64,000 nucleotides of DNA, from NCBI GenBank assembly GCA_938014215.1, contig CALLRW010000017.1, positions 62,001 through 126,000 on the forward strand, in the 5' to 3' direction. The translations under genes and the position numbers were made by a program. Source of the stretch: an uncultured Alistipes sp. (GTDB taxonomy: Bacteria > Bacteroidota > Bacteroidia > Bacteroidales > Rikenellaceae). The notes under the pieces are model-generated. The model was not told the DNA's origin. It saw only the letters and a list, made by a program, of their open reading frames with translations, and made no database searches. Shown in pieces: positions 27,795 through 37,321 of the stretch. Positions within the stretch are counted from its first letter, which is position 1; every line of letters begins with the position of its first letter.

Positions 27795-28319
27795 ATGGAG
27801 ACCCCCGAAAACAGCCCGCTGACGCCCGACGAACGGCGTCGGCGGGTCTTTGAATGGCTCGATGCCCACGCAATCCGCTACACGTGGTACGAACATCCCG
27901 AGGCGCCGACCATCGAGATCGCCCGCCAGTACTGGCACGACGACGGCTCGAAACACTGCAAGAACCTCTTCTTCCGCAACCACAAGGGCGACCGCCACTA
28001 TCTGGTCTCGTTCGACTGCGAGCAGTCGCTGGCGATCCACGATCTGGAACACCGTCTGCATCAGGGCAAGCTGTCGTTCGCCTCGGAGCAGCGCATGGAG
28101 CGCTGGCTCGGACTGCGGCCCGGATCGGTCTCGCCCTTCGGGCTGATCAACGACCCGGCGAACCACGTCCACCTCTTCCTCGACGCCAATCTCCGACGCT
28201 GGCCCGCCCTCTCGTTCCACCCGAACGACAACCGCGCCACGGTGGTCATCACGCAGGAGGAGTTTGCCAAGTTCCTCGCCGCCGTCGGAAACTCCTACGA
28301 ATACCTCGAACTCTACTGA
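27795..28319 (+). CDS. Prolyl-tRNA editing protein (ProX/YbaK domain)
   Basis: 174 residues, one YbaK/aminoacyl-tRNA-deacylase domain. PrdX-type features include YTWYEHPEAPTIEIA, the catalytic-region lysine in KHCKNLFFRNHKGDRHYLV, and SVSPFGLIND, the family's GxxxP-type loop. It hydrolyses mischarged Ala- or Cys-tRNA(Pro) in trans. Length fits stand-alone PrdX. It is last in the unit and followed by a strong terminator. Confidence 0.92.
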   Translation: METPENSPLTPDERRRRVFEWLDAHAIRYTWYEHPEAPTIEIARQYWHDDGSKHCKNLFFRNHKGDRHYLVSFDCEQSLAIHDLEHRLHQGKLSFASEQRMERWLGLRPGSVSPFGLINDPANHVHLFLDANLRRWPALSFHPNDNRATVVITQEEFAKFLAAVGNSYEYLELY

Positions 28320-28470
28320 AACCGGGGGTGCACGCACCACGCCGCCCCGTTTCACAGGATGCGCCGCCTCGGACCAAAAGAGGCGTCGTCTCGGACCATA
28401 AAACGCGCTGCCGGCCTCACAAGCAACTCCTCCCGCCCCGAAAGGTGCACCGGCTGCGCTCCGAAAACAG

Positions 28471-28506
28471 AAAACCCCGATCTCACCAGGTGAGATCGGG
28501 GTTTTT
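28471..28506. terminator. Strong bidirectional terminator
   Basis: AAAACCCCGATCTCA (28471-28485) with TGAGATCGGGGTTTT (28491-28505) is a 15-bp perfect stem with a 5-nt loop, flanked by A- and T-tracts. It lies between convergent genes for the editing protein and gpmI. Confidence 0.92.
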
Positions 28507-28549
28507 CCCTATCATCGGCCGGCAATCCGCAAAGGTCGCCGCCGATGCC

Positions 28550-30079
28550 TTATTTCATCTCGATGAGCGCCTTGCCGGTCATCTCCTCGGGCTGCGGAAG
28601 ACCCATCAGCTTCAGCACCGTCGGAGCCACGTCGGCCAGAATGCCGTTGTGCACCGACTTCACGCGGTCCGAAACCACCACGATGGGCACCGGATTGAGC
28701 GAGTGAGCCGTGTTGGGCGTACCGTCGGGGTTGATGGCGTTGTCGGCGTTGCCGTGGTCGGCGATCATCACCACCTCGTAGCCGTTGGCCTTGGCTGCCT
28801 CAACAACCTTCGCAACACACTGGTCCACAGCCTTTACGGCCTTCACAATAGCGTCGTAGACACCCGTGTGGCCCACCATGTCGCCGTTGGCGAAGTTCAG
28901 GCAGATGAAGTCGAACTTCTGCTCGCCCAGCGCGGCAACCAGCTTGTCGGCTACCTCGGGAGCCGACATCTCGGGCTGCAGGTCGTACGTGGCCACCTTC
29001 GGCGAAGCGACCAGAATACGCTCCTCACCCGGGAACTTGTCCTCGCGGCCGCCGTTCAGGAAGAAGGTCACGTGGGCATACTTCTCGGTCTCGGCAATAC
29101 GCAGCTGCTTCAGACCCTGCTTCGAAACCCACTCGCCGATCGTATCGGGCACGTCGGCCTTGTCGAAGAGGATGTGCAGACCCGTGAACTTGGCGTCGTA
29201 CGGCGTCATGCAGCAGTAGTACAGCGGCATGGTGTGCATCCCGGCCTCGGGCATACCCTGCTGCGTGAGGACGATCGTCAGCTCCTTGGCGCGGTCGTTG
29301 CGGTAGTTGAAGAAGATCACCAGGTCGTTCGGCCGGATCAGACCGATCGGCTGGCCCGCTGCGTCGACGTGAACGATCGGCTTGATGAACTCGTCCGTCA
29401 CGTCGGCATCGTACGACTTCTGCACGGCGGCAACCATGTCCGTATCGTGCTCGCCGACACCCTCGACCAGAGCGTCATAGGCCACCTTGACACGCTCCCA
29501 GCGCTTGTCGCGGTCCATCGCATAGTAGCGGCCGATCACCGTGGCAATCTGCCCGCCGGTCTTCGAGAGGTGCTCCTCCAGCTGGGCGATGAAGCCCTTG
29601 CCGCTGTGGGGATCGGTGTCACGACCGTCCATGAAGCAGTGCACGTAGGTGCGGTCCGAAATGCCGTACTCCTGCGCGATGTCGCACAGCTTGAAGAGGT
29701 GCTCGAACGACGAGTGTACGCCGCCGTTCGACGTCAGACCCATGAAGTGTACGCCGACGCCCTTCTCCTTCGCATACTCGAAGGCCTTGACGATTTCGGG
29801 GTTCTTCAGAATCGAGTTGTCGCGGCACGCGCGGTTGATCTTCACCAGATCCTGGTAAACGACCCGGCCGGCACCGATATTGAGGTGGCCCACCTCCGAG
29901 TTGCCCATCTGGCCCTCGGGCAGACCGACGTTTTCACCGTCCGTACGCAGTTCGGCGTGGGGATACTGCTCGGTCATGGCCGAGATGTAGGCCGGGTGAA
30001 CCGTCCAGATAACGTCAGCCTTGTCGTGATGGCCGTCGCCCCAGCCGTCGAGAATCATCAATAAAACCTTGTTGCTCAT
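28550..30079 (-). CDS. gpmI: 2,3-bisphosphoglycerate-independent phosphoglycerate mutase
   Basis: 509 residues, standard length. The N-terminal metal site MILDGWGDG, the phosphoserine site [16 protein letters not shown] (Ser near 61), the inserted phosphotransferase domain ([15 protein letters not shown]) and the C-terminal metal ligands [15 protein letters not shown] and [11 protein letters not shown] are all present. It interconverts 3- and 2-phosphoglycerate in glycolysis using Mn2+. It starts 21 bp after the alaS stop, so it may be co-transcribed. Confidence 0.98.
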   Translation of the reverse strand: MSNKVLLMILDGWGDGHHDKADVIWTVHPAYISAMTEQYPHAELRTDGENVGLPEGQMGNSEVGHLNIGAGRVVYQDLVKINRACRDNSILKNPEIVKAFEYAKEKGVGVHFMGLTSNGGVHSSFEHLFKLCDIAQEYGISDRTYVHCFMDGRDTDPHSGKGFIAQLEEHLSKTGGQIATVIGRYYAMDRDKRWERVKVAYDALVEGVGEHDTDMVAAVQKSYDADVTDEFIKPIVHVDAAGQPIGLIRPNDLVIFFNYRNDRAKELTIVLTQQGMPEAGMHTMPLYYCCMTPYDAKFTGLHILFDKADVPDTIGEWVSKQGLKQLRIAETEKYAHVTFFLNGGREDKFPGEERILVASPKVATYDLQPEMSAPEVADKLVAALGEQKFDFICLNFANGDMVGHTGVYDAIVKAVKAVDQCVAKVVEAAKANGYEVVMIADHGNADNAINPDGTPNTAHSLNPVPIVVVSDRVKSVHNGILADVAPTVLKLMGLPQPEEMTGKALIEMK

Positions 30080-30100
30080 ATCTGTCTCGTTTTTTGATTG

Positions 30101-32722
30101 TTATTTCACTTGTGCCGCGATCAGTTCCACGGCCTTGTCAATGGCAGCCTGCAGACCCTTGGCATTCTTGCCGCCGGCCGTGGCGAAGAAGTTCTGTCCG
30201 CCACCGCCGCCCTGCATCAGCTTCGCCGCCTCGCGGACCACCGTGCCGGCATGGACGCCCTGGGCCGTGATCTCGTCGCCGAGCATCACCGTCAGCGTCG
30301 GCTTGCCCTCGCAGAGCGATCCGACTACCAGCACCAGGCGCGGCAGGCGCTGCCGCAAATTGTAGGCCAGATCCTTCACCAGATCCGGACGACGGTCGGT
30401 CTGTGCGGCGAAGAGCTGCATGCCGTCGCGATCGGGTGCCGACGAGGCGATCTTGTCGGCCCACTGCGCCACCTGTTCGCGGCGCATCGCCTCGACCTCC
30501 TTCGAGAGGGCCTCGTTGCTCTCGAGCATCTTCTTGACAGCCTGCACGACCTGCGGATTGTTCAGGTACTCGGCCACGTTGCGCATCGTATCCTCCGCCG
30601 CATCGATCACCTTCTCGGCCTGTTCGCCCGTGACGGCCTCGATACGCCGCACACCGGCCGAAATGGCCCCCTCGGAGAGGATCTTGAAGTAACCGATCGT
30701 TCCCGTTGCCCGCGTGTGGGTTCCGCCGCAGAGCTCGACCGACGTGCCGAAGCGAACCATGCGCACCCGGTCGCCGTACTTCTCGCCGAAGAGCATCATC
30801 GCACCGGCGGCAGCGGCCTCCTCCTTCGTCGCCGAGCGGTTCTCGACGAGCGGGTAGTCGGCGCGGACGGCCTGGTTGACCAGGTGCTCAACCTCGCGCA
30901 GCTGCTCGGGGGTCACCTTCTGGAAGTGCGAGAAGTCGAAACGCAGCATCTCGGGCGTCACGAGCGAGCCCTTCTGCTCGACGTGCGAGCCGAGCACCTT
31001 GCGCAGCGCCTCGTGCAGCAGGTGGGTGGCCGTATGGTTGTTGGCGGCGCTCTGCCGCTTTTCGGGATCGACCTTGGCGGTGAATTCGGCCGCGGGGTTC
31101 TCCGGAAGCTGGTTGACGATGTGGATGATCAGACCGTTCTCCTTCTCCGTGGCGACGATCGGAATCCGCTCGTTGATGCTCTCGATCACGCCCGTATCAC
31201 CGATCTGACCGCCCGAATTGCCGTAGAACGGCGTGCGGTCGAAGACCAACTGGTAGGAGGTCTTGCCCTTCGACGTCACGCGGCGGTAGCGGGCGATATG
31301 GATCTGCTCGGTCAGCGTGTCGTAACCCGTGAAGATGCTCTCCTTGATCGGGAGGAGCTCCACCCAGTCGTCCGTATCGACGGCGGCGGCGTTGCGCGAA
31401 CGCGCCTTCTGGGCCTGCAGCTCCTGCTCGAAGGCCTCCAGATCGACCTCCACGCCCTGTTCGCGGGCGATCAGCTCCGTCAGGTCAATCGGGAAACCGA
31501 ACGTATCGTAGAGTTCGAAGGCATCCTTGCCCGAGATGCGGTTCGAGCCCTCCTTCTTCGTGCGGGCGATGACTCCGTCCAACAGGTTGATACCCGTGGC
31601 GAGCGTCCGCAGGAAGGCGGCCTCCTCCTCCTCGATCACCTTCATGATGAGGGTCTGCTGCGCCTTCAGCTCGGGGAACTGGCCTCCCATCTGCTCGACC
31701 AGCCCCGGAACCAGCCGGCAGATCGTCGGCTCGGTGAAGCCCAGGTAGGTGTAGCCGTAGCGCACGGCACGGCGCAGGATGCGGCGGATCACATAGCCCG
31801 CCTTGACGTTCGACGGAAGCTGTCCGTCGGCAATCGAGAAGGCGATGGCGCGCAGGTGGTCGGCGATCACGCGCATGGCCACATCCGACTTCTCGTCCTC
31901 GCCGTAGCGCTTACCCGCCATCGAGGCGATGCGCGAAATGGTCGGCTGGAAGACATCCGTATCGTAGTTCGACTTCTTGCCCTGCAGAATCATGCAGAGG
32001 CGCTCGAAGCCCATGCCCGTATCGACGTTGCGCGCCGGAAGCTCCTCGAGCGAACCGTTGGCCTTGCGGTTGAACTGCATGAAGACCAGGTTCCAGATCT
32101 CGATCACCTGCGGGTGGCCGGCGTTGACCATCTCACGACCCGGCTTGGCGGCAATCTCCGCCTCGTCGCGCAGGTCGAAGTGGATCTCCGAGCAGGGACC
32201 GCACGGTCCCGTCTCGCCCATCTCCCAGAAGTTGTCGTGCTTGTTGCCGCGGATGATGTGGTCCTCGGGCAGGAAACGGCGCCAGTAGTCGTAGGCCTCC
32301 TGGTCGAACGGCACGCCGTCCTCCTCCGAACCCTCGAACACCGTGGCGTACATCCGCTCGGCAGGCAGCTTGTAGACGTCGTGCAACAGCTCCCACGCCC
32401 ACTCGATCGCCTCCTTCTTGAAGTAGTCGCCGTAGGACCAGTTGCCCAGCATCTCGAACATCGTATGGTGATAGGTATCGTGTCCGACCTCCTCCAGGTC
32501 ATTGTGTTTGCCCGACACGCGAAGGCACTTCTGCGTATCGGCCGCACGCGGATACTTGCGCGGCGCGTTGCCCAGGAAGATATCCTTGAACTGGTTCATG
32601 CCCGCGTTGGTGAACATCAGCGTGGGGTCGCCCTTCACCACCATCGGGGCCGAGGGGACGATAACGTGGCCCTTCGACGCAAAGAAGTCGAGAAAAGCCT
32701 GTCTGATTTTATTTGACTCCAT
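30101..32722 (-). CDS. alaS: Alanyl-tRNA synthetase
   Basis: 873 residues from ATG 32722 ([14 protein letters not shown]); ATG 32725 is one codon earlier. The aminoacylation domain has [15 protein letters not shown] and [13 protein letters not shown]. The editing domain has [13 protein letters not shown], with the zinc ligands completed by [10 protein letters not shown]. The C-Ala domain is at the end ([15 protein letters not shown]). It charges tRNA(Ala) and edits Ser/Gly mischarging. It is divergent from the M23 peptidase gene, with both promoters in the 98-bp gap. Confidence 0.98.
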   Translation of the reverse strand: MESNKIRQAFLDFFASKGHVIVPSAPMVVKGDPTLMFTNAGMNQFKDIFLGNAPRKYPRAADTQKCLRVSGKHNDLEEVGHDTYHHTMFEMLGNWSYGDYFKKEAIEWAWELLHDVYKLPAERMYATVFEGSEEDGVPFDQEAYDYWRRFLPEDHIIRGNKHDNFWEMGETGPCGPCSEIHFDLRDEAEIAAKPGREMVNAGHPQVIEIWNLVFMQFNRKANGSLEELPARNVDTGMGFERLCMILQGKKSNYDTDVFQPTISRIASMAGKRYGEDEKSDVAMRVIADHLRAIAFSIADGQLPSNVKAGYVIRRILRRAVRYGYTYLGFTEPTICRLVPGLVEQMGGQFPELKAQQTLIMKVIEEEEAAFLRTLATGINLLDGVIARTKKEGSNRISGKDAFELYDTFGFPIDLTELIAREQGVEVDLEAFEQELQAQKARSRNAAAVDTDDWVELLPIKESIFTGYDTLTEQIHIARYRRVTSKGKTSYQLVFDRTPFYGNSGGQIGDTGVIESINERIPIVATEKENGLIIHIVNQLPENPAAEFTAKVDPEKRQSAANNHTATHLLHEALRKVLGSHVEQKGSLVTPEMLRFDFSHFQKVTPEQLREVEHLVNQAVRADYPLVENRSATKEEAAAAGAMMLFGEKYGDRVRMVRFGTSVELCGGTHTRATGTIGYFKILSEGAISAGVRRIEAVTGEQAEKVIDAAEDTMRNVAEYLNNPQVVQAVKKMLESNEALSKEVEAMRREQVAQWADKIASSAPDRDGMQLFAAQTDRRPDLVKDLAYNLRQRLPRLVLVVGSLCEGKPTLTVMLGDEITAQGVHAGTVVREAAKLMQGGGGGQNFFATAGGKNAKGLQAAIDKAVELIAAQVK

Positions 32723-32762
32723 CATATATCGATTGATCCTATTTCTACGTTCCTGATTCGGG

Positions 32763-32793
32763 TTGCAAAATTACACATTTTAAACTAAATTTG
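32763..32793 (+). promoter_or_regulatory. Promoter of the M23 peptidase unit (TTG-N20-TAAATTTG)
   Basis: TTG at 32763-32765 and TAAATTTG at 32786-32793 with a 20-bp spacer, 28 bp before ATG 32821. Confidence 0.65.
32766..32773 (-). promoter_or_regulatory. alaS -7 box (TAATTTTG)
   Basis: The minus strand TAATTTTG is a full TAnnTTTG match, 44 bp from ATG 32722. It overlaps the -33 region of the divergent peptidase promoter. Confidence 0.55.
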
Positions 32794-32820
32794 CACCTCG
32801 CAGCAAGAGATTTTTCCGCA

Positions 32821-33843
32821 ATGAGCCAAAAAGGTCACAGATTCAATACCGAGGCACTGCGTGCCGGTGCCGGCGAGCTGACGCACGAGGCCCAGGTCCT
32901 CACGCACGACGTCGTGACGGCCCCCTTCCGGCTCAAAACCTACCGGCTGATCCGCAAGATCCTCATCGGTTTCATCCTCGTCTCGATCGCAAACGTCCTC
33001 TTCTCCTACTTCTTCTATACGCCCAAGATGTACCGCATCCTGCGCGACAACCGCGAAACGGTCATCCGCTACCGCATCCTCCAGGACCGCATCCGCACCG
33101 CTCAGCGCCGCGTCGACGAGATCCGCCACCGCGACAGCTACGTCTACCGTTCGCTCTTCTCGACCGATACGATCTCGATCCCCGGCGTCTGGAAACCCTA
33201 TCCCGACTCGAAATACGCCTCGATGGCCGACGACGACTACGCCCCGCTGATGGTCGGCACGTGGCGACAGATCGACGCCCTGGCCCGCACGCTCTATCTC
33301 GAATCGGTATCGATGGACGAACTCCAGCAGCTCTCCCAGAACAAGGAGCAGCTGGCCATGGCCGTGCCCGCCATCTGGCCCATCGACCGCAAGGCACTGC
33401 ACAACAACCATATCGGCGCCTTCAACCCGCGCCGTTTCCACCCCATTCTCCACCGCATCGTCGCCCACGAGGGCATCGACTTCGGCTGCGACCGCGGCAC
33501 CCCCGTCTACGCCACGGGCGACGCCGTCGTCGAAATCGCCTCCGAAAACGGATACAACGGCGGTTACGGACACCAGGTGCTCCTGAACCACGAATTCGGT
33601 TACAAGACCCGCTACGCCCACCTGAGCGACGTGCTCGTCAAGCCCGGCGACCGCGTCAAGCGCGGCCAGATCATCGCCCGGACCGGGAACACCGGACGCT
33701 CGTCGGGCCCCCACCTCCACTACGAGGTCATCCACAAGGGCGTCCCCGTCAACCCGATCAACTACTTCAACCGCGACATGTCGGCCGAAGAGTACGAACG
33801 CCTGATGGAGAACCTGCGCGAAACCAACTTCGAAAAGTATTGA
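32821..33843 (+). CDS. Membrane-anchored M23 family metallopeptidase
   Basis: 340 residues. A membrane helix at about 48-68 (KILIGFILVSIANVLFSYFFY) is followed by a helical/coiled-coil segment and a C-terminal LytM/M23 domain. The Zn ligands are in HEGIDFGCDRG and SSGPHLHYEV (HxH). The fold is complete, so it is probably an active peptidoglycan endopeptidase on the periplasmic side rather than an EnvC-type degenerate activator. ATG 32821 is chosen over an upstream start because it follows the promoter directly. A paralogue follows after 4 bp. Confidence 0.93.
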   Translation: MSQKGHRFNTEALRAGAGELTHEAQVLTHDVVTAPFRLKTYRLIRKILIGFILVSIANVLFSYFFYTPKMYRILRDNRETVIRYRILQDRIRTAQRRVDEIRHRDSYVYRSLFSTDTISIPGVWKPYPDSKYASMADDDYAPLMVGTWRQIDALARTLYLESVSMDELQQLSQNKEQLAMAVPAIWPIDRKALHNNHIGAFNPRRFHPILHRIVAHEGIDFGCDRGTPVYATGDAVVEIASENGYNGGYGHQVLLNHEFGYKTRYAHLSDVLVKPGDRVKRGQIIARTGNTGRSSGPHLHYEVIHKGVPVNPINYFNRDMSAEEYERLMENLRETNFEKY

Positions 33844-33847
33844 CGCC

Positions 33848-34798
33848 ATGGCCGGAAAAAAGGATCTCGAACGCCTCCGCAGGCGCAAACGCCGCAAACA
33901 ACGCATCATCAGCGCTACGGTACACCTCTTCGTCTGGTTCGGTGTGGCCGTGCTCTACTACATCGGCTTCTCGATCTTCTTCGACACCCCCTTCGAGTAT
34001 GAACTCAAGCACTCGACCGATCAGCTGAGAAACGAATACACGGCCCTCGAACAGCGCTACGACTCGCTCTCGATGGTCCTCGACAACCTCTCGGCCCGCG
34101 ACCGGAACGTCTTCCGCATCCTCTTCGAATCGGAGCCCTACGACTTCGAAACCGAACTTGAGGCCCGTCAGGCCGCCACCTACGAGAAGATCGTCGGCCG
34201 CTCGACCCGCCAGCTCAAACGCGAACTGCGCGAAGGGGTGCTCGACATGGAGTCGCAGCTCGTCCGGCTCGGGGACTCCTACCTCGAACTGCAGGCCCGC
34301 ATCGACACCGTCGGGCGCGGATGCGACAACATCCCCTCGATCCAGCCCGTCATCAACAAGCAGCTGACGCTGCTCACGGCCTCCTACGGCATGCGCATCC
34401 ACCCCTTCTTCAAGACGCTGCAGTCGCACCAGGGCGTCGACTACACCATCCCCGAAGGGTCGCGCGTCTTCGCCACGGCCGACGGCGTGGTCCGCGACGT
34501 CTCGTCGCGCAACTCGACCCAGGGAAAAACCGTCGTCATCGACCACGGAAACGGTTACGAAACCTCCTACAGCCACCTCTCGCAGATCAACGTGACGAAG
34601 GGGCAGCGCGTCCGCCGCGGCGACATCATCGCCCTCTCGGGCGACACGGGTCTCTCGCTGGCCCCGCACCTCCACTACGAGGTGCGCAAGGAGGGCATGC
34701 GCGTCGACCCGATCCACTATTTCTTCATGGAACTCACCCCCGGAGAGTACCAGCGGCTGATGCGGCTGGCGCAGTCGGGCATGCAATCCTTCGACTGA
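33848..34798 (+). CDS. Membrane-anchored M23 family metallopeptidase (paralogue)
   Basis: 316 residues. A strongly basic N-terminus (KKDLERLRRRKRRKQR) precedes one membrane helix, then a coiled coil (QLRNEYTALEQRYDSLSMVL) and an M23 domain with ligands in HQGVDYTIPEG and APHLHYEVRKEG. YGMRIHPFFKTLQSH is the usual M23 entry strand. Same architecture as the gene before it, indicating tandem duplication. The pair probably acts together in cell-wall remodelling during growth or division. Confidence 0.93.
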   Translation: MAGKKDLERLRRRKRRKQRIISATVHLFVWFGVAVLYYIGFSIFFDTPFEYELKHSTDQLRNEYTALEQRYDSLSMVLDNLSARDRNVFRILFESEPYDFETELEARQAATYEKIVGRSTRQLKRELREGVLDMESQLVRLGDSYLELQARIDTVGRGCDNIPSIQPVINKQLTLLTASYGMRIHPFFKTLQSHQGVDYTIPEGSRVFATADGVVRDVSSRNSTQGKTVVIDHGNGYETSYSHLSQINVTKGQRVRRGDIIALSGDTGLSLAPHLHYEVRKEGMRVDPIHYFFMELTPGEYQRLMRLAQSGMQSFD

Positions 34799-34802
34799 CG
34801 CC

Positions 34803-35411
34803 ATGGGAGAGAACGACGCAAGGAGAATCCGACTGCTGCTGCTCGACTTCGACGGCACGCTGGCCGATACGCGGCGGGCCAATACGCTGGCCTACGTCAC
34901 GGCGCTCGGCGAGGCCGGCTACAACCTCACGGAGGAGGAGTATGCGGCCAACTACTTCGGCATGCGCTGCGAGGAGTTTCTGACCCGTTTCGGGATTGCG
35001 GACCCCGCCGAACGCGAACGGCTGCGGCTGCGCAAGATCGCCCTCTACCCCACGTTTTTCGACACGGTGCGGCTGAACCGCCCGCTGTGGGAGTTCTGCT
35101 GTCAGTTCCGCAGGGAGGGCGGACGCGTCTGGGTGGTCTCGACCGGAAGCCGCGCAAACATCGACAACGTCATGCGCTACCTCGGCATCGGCGGCCCCGA
35201 AACCCCGGAGAGCGAAGCTCCGCTCGGGCAGGTCGACGGAATCCTCTCGGGGCTCGACATCGAGCATGCCAAACCCGCACCGGACTGCTTTCTCGAAGCG
35301 ATGCGCCGCGAAGGGTGCACGCCGCAGCAGACGCTGATCTTCGAGGATTCGCCGATCGGCATCGAGGCAGCCCGGCGCAGCGGCGCCGGTTATTTCGTCG
35401 TCAAACTCTGA
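34803..35411 (+). CDS. HAD-family phosphatase (phosphoglycolate phosphatase-like)
   Basis: 202 residues. Motif I is LLLDFDGTLADTRRAN with both Asp, the cap is helical (C1), motif II is VWVVSTGSRANID, the motif III Lys is in EHAKPAPDCFLEAM, and motif IV is LIFEDSPIGIEAARRSG. These match beta-phosphoglucomutase/phosphoglycolate phosphatase-like enzymes; the substrate is unknown. It lies 4 bp after the second M23 gene, in the same unit. Confidence 0.92.
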   Translation: MGENDARRIRLLLLDFDGTLADTRRANTLAYVTALGEAGYNLTEEEYAANYFGMRCEEFLTRFGIADPAERERLRLRKIALYPTFFDTVRLNRPLWEFCCQFRREGGRVWVVSTGSRANIDNVMRYLGIGGPETPESEAPLGQVDGILSGLDIEHAKPAPDCFLEAMRREGCTPQQTLIFEDSPIGIEAARRSGAGYFVVKL

Positions 35412-35422
35412 TCCGAGCCCGC

Positions 35423-35668
35423 TCAGAAGCGCGGATCGTCGTGCGGACGGGGAGGTTGAGCGGGTTTCTGACGCTTTGGTTTCTTGGGCTTCTTCGGTTT
35501 TTTGGGCTTCGGAGGCGCAGGATGATGGTGGCCGTAACCCGGAGGGGGCGGCACCTCGTGGTGAGGTCCGCGCGGCGGACGCGGGCCGACGGGCCGGTGA
35601 ACGGCACAGGAGGAGAAAAGCATGGCCGTCACAAGCAGGCACACGCTCCAGATTCGTCTCGGTTTCAT
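35423..35668 (-). CDS. Small Pro/Lys/His-rich lipoprotein
   Basis: 81 residues from ATG 35668. The lipoprotein signal MKPRRIWSVCLLVTAMLFSSC puts the acylated Cys near 21. The mature part is Pro/His/Gly then Lys-Pro repeats (PKKPKKPKKPKRQKP), typical of unstructured cell-wall-touching or linker sequence. No domain is recognisable. It is supported as a gene by the signal peptide and by a well-placed minus-strand promoter 32 bp upstream. It is convergent with the HAD gene. Confidence 0.7.
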   Translation of the reverse strand: MKPRRIWSVCLLVTAMLFSSCAVHRPVGPRPPRGPHHEVPPPPGYGHHHPAPPKPKKPKKPKKPKRQKPAQPPRPHDDPRF

Positions 35669-35699
35669 CGTACGTGAGGCATTAAATCCATTTCGTCTA

Positions 35700-35729
35700 C
35701 AAAGATAATACATTTCAGCGGTTTGCAAA
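35700..35729 (-). promoter_or_regulatory. Promoter of the small lipoprotein (TTTG-N18-TATCTTTG)
   Basis: On the minus strand TTTG (35729-35726) and TATCTTTG (35707-35700) are separated by 18 bp. Its -33 box is one half of the palindrome TTTGCAAA shared with the divergent promoter. Confidence 0.75.
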
Positions 35730-35751
35730 ATCCGGGAAAATCGTATCTTTG
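35722..35751 (+). promoter_or_regulatory. Promoter of the DUF3667 gene (TTTG-N18-TATCTTTG)
   Basis: TTTG 35722-35725 and TATCTTTG 35744-35751 with an 18-bp spacer, 25 bp before ATG 35777. It mirrors the divergent lipoprotein promoter exactly. Confidence 0.78.
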
Positions 35752-35776
35752 TTCCATCCATTTTTTCGCCCCCATT

Positions 35777-37228
35777 ATGAAACCATCAGACAACGGCCCC
35801 TGCTACCCGGCCGAAGAGAAATCATACCCCTCCGAAAAGAGTTCCGGAACTCCGGACCGCATTCCCGACGACCCAACCGGCCTCGGGGCAGACAACGGGC
35901 CAAACAGAAACCCGGACAGAGGTTCGGGCAACGGTCCGGATTGCATTTCTGGCGGCACCTCGGGCAAGAGGCAGGACATGAGCCCGGACAACACCTCGGA
36001 CCGCACCCCGGGCTGCAGCGCCTCGGATCAGGAGCCGCAAAGGGATTCGGACGGCAGCGGACGGAACGAAAAATTGTCGTGGCGCAAACGCCTCCGCAGG
36101 CGCCGGACCGCCATGTTGCGGCGTATCGAGTACAACCGTCTGCGGCGTATCCGCCGCCTCACGGTGCCGAAATACACCCACTGCAAGAACTGCGGCACGC
36201 GGCTCGAAGGGATGTACTGCCACCGCTGCGGACAGTATGCCCTCGATATCGAACAACCCTTCTGGAAGTATTTCAAACAGTATTTCGAAAACGTCTACCA
36301 GTTCGACAGCAAGGTCTGGCAGACGCTGTGGCTGCTGTTCCGACGCCCCGGGCTGCTGACGCTGGAGTTCAACGCCGGGAAAATCAACTCCTACGTCCAT
36401 CCGCTGCGGCTGTTCATGTTCATCTCGGCACTCTTCTTCCTGGCCGTGGCCTTCTTCATCCCCGAGGCCGACAAGGCCCTCGGTCCCGTCGAAAAACAAA
36501 TCTCGGCGCTGCGCGATCCGTTCATCCTCGAATCGATTCAGAGTGAGTATGCGAAAGATCCCGATGGCTTCAGTCGGGACACGGTCGTCTGGGTGGGCAA
36601 CGCCCGCACGGTCTTCGAGGGGCTGGAGTCACTCGCCAAGGTCCGCGACCGCCCGGGACACGACACGCTGCAGGTCCGCCTGCCGATGTTCCTGCTCGAG
36701 GAGAACTACCTGATCGCCGCCCCCCGCGACTCGATCTACTGGAGCAGCGAAGACCCCCAAAGGCCCTCTGCCCTGGCCAATCGGGAGGAGGTGCAACAGC
36801 TTCACCGCGAAATGGTCTACGAGGAGATCATCGGCTGGTTCTCGCAGTGGCTGCCCGTGATCCTGCTGCTCTTCATCCCTCTCTTCGCCCTGCTGCTGCG
36901 CCTCTTCTTCCGCCACAGCCGCATGCTCTACATGGGTCACTTCGTCACGGCGCTTCACCTCCACTCCGTACAGCTGATTCTGGTCTTCATCCTCCTCTTC
37001 GGGGTGCAATGGGTCAAACACCCGGGAAATCTCGCCCTGCTGATGCTCGCCCTCTATCTGCTGCACATGGTCTTCGCCTTCCACCGCATCTACGGCAACT
37101 CCTGGGGACGGAGCGCCTTCAAGGCCCTCGTCATCCACGGATTCTACATGACCGTGATGGTGATCGTCCTCTTCGCCATCTTCATCTGGCTGCTCTTCCC
37201 GCTCATGAAGGAGAACAACTGGTGGTAG
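35777..37228 (+). CDS. DUF3667 zinc-ribbon membrane protein
   Basis: 483 residues. Residues 1-95 are a low-complexity Asn/Asp/Gly/Ser/Pro stretch (RNPDRGSGNGPD, SPDNTSDRTPG). A basic helix follows, then a zinc ribbon CKNCGTRLEGMYCHRCGQY (CxxC...CxxC) and the DUF3667 core with EQPFWKYFKQYFENVY and SYVHPLRLFMFISALFFLAVAF. Four or five membrane helices follow, two near 230-260 and the rest after 355. Function is unknown; the ribbon is predicted cytoplasmic. The N-terminal extension looks like the repeat-derived sequence found elsewhere in the window. ATG 35777 directly follows the promoter. Confidence 0.85.
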   Translation: MKPSDNGPCYPAEEKSYPSEKSSGTPDRIPDDPTGLGADNGPNRNPDRGSGNGPDCISGGTSGKRQDMSPDNTSDRTPGCSASDQEPQRDSDGSGRNEKLSWRKRLRRRRTAMLRRIEYNRLRRIRRLTVPKYTHCKNCGTRLEGMYCHRCGQYALDIEQPFWKYFKQYFENVYQFDSKVWQTLWLLFRRPGLLTLEFNAGKINSYVHPLRLFMFISALFFLAVAFFIPEADKALGPVEKQISALRDPFILESIQSEYAKDPDGFSRDTVVWVGNARTVFEGLESLAKVRDRPGHDTLQVRLPMFLLEENYLIAAPRDSIYWSSEDPQRPSALANREEVQQLHREMVYEEIIGWFSQWLPVILLLFIPLFALLLRLFFRHSRMLYMGHFVTALHLHSVQLILVFILLFGVQWVKHPGNLALLMLALYLLHMVFAFHRIYGNSWGRSAFKALVIHGFYMTVMVIVLFAIFIWLLFPLMKENNWW

Positions 37229-37253
37229 CCCCGCCGCAGAGGTCCCGACACAC

Positions 37254-37289
37254 GGCCGCCCCGCAACCCTTTCGGATCGCGGGGCGGCC
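37254..37289. terminator. Hairpin between convergent DUF3667 and addB-like genes
   Basis: GGCCGCCCCGC (37254-37264) with GCGGGGCGGCC (37279-37289) forms an 11-bp perfect stem with a 14-nt loop. The T-tract is poor. Confidence 0.6.
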
Positions 37290-37321
37290 GCATGTTTGCA
37301 GGGGAGGTCCCGAAGGAGGGG

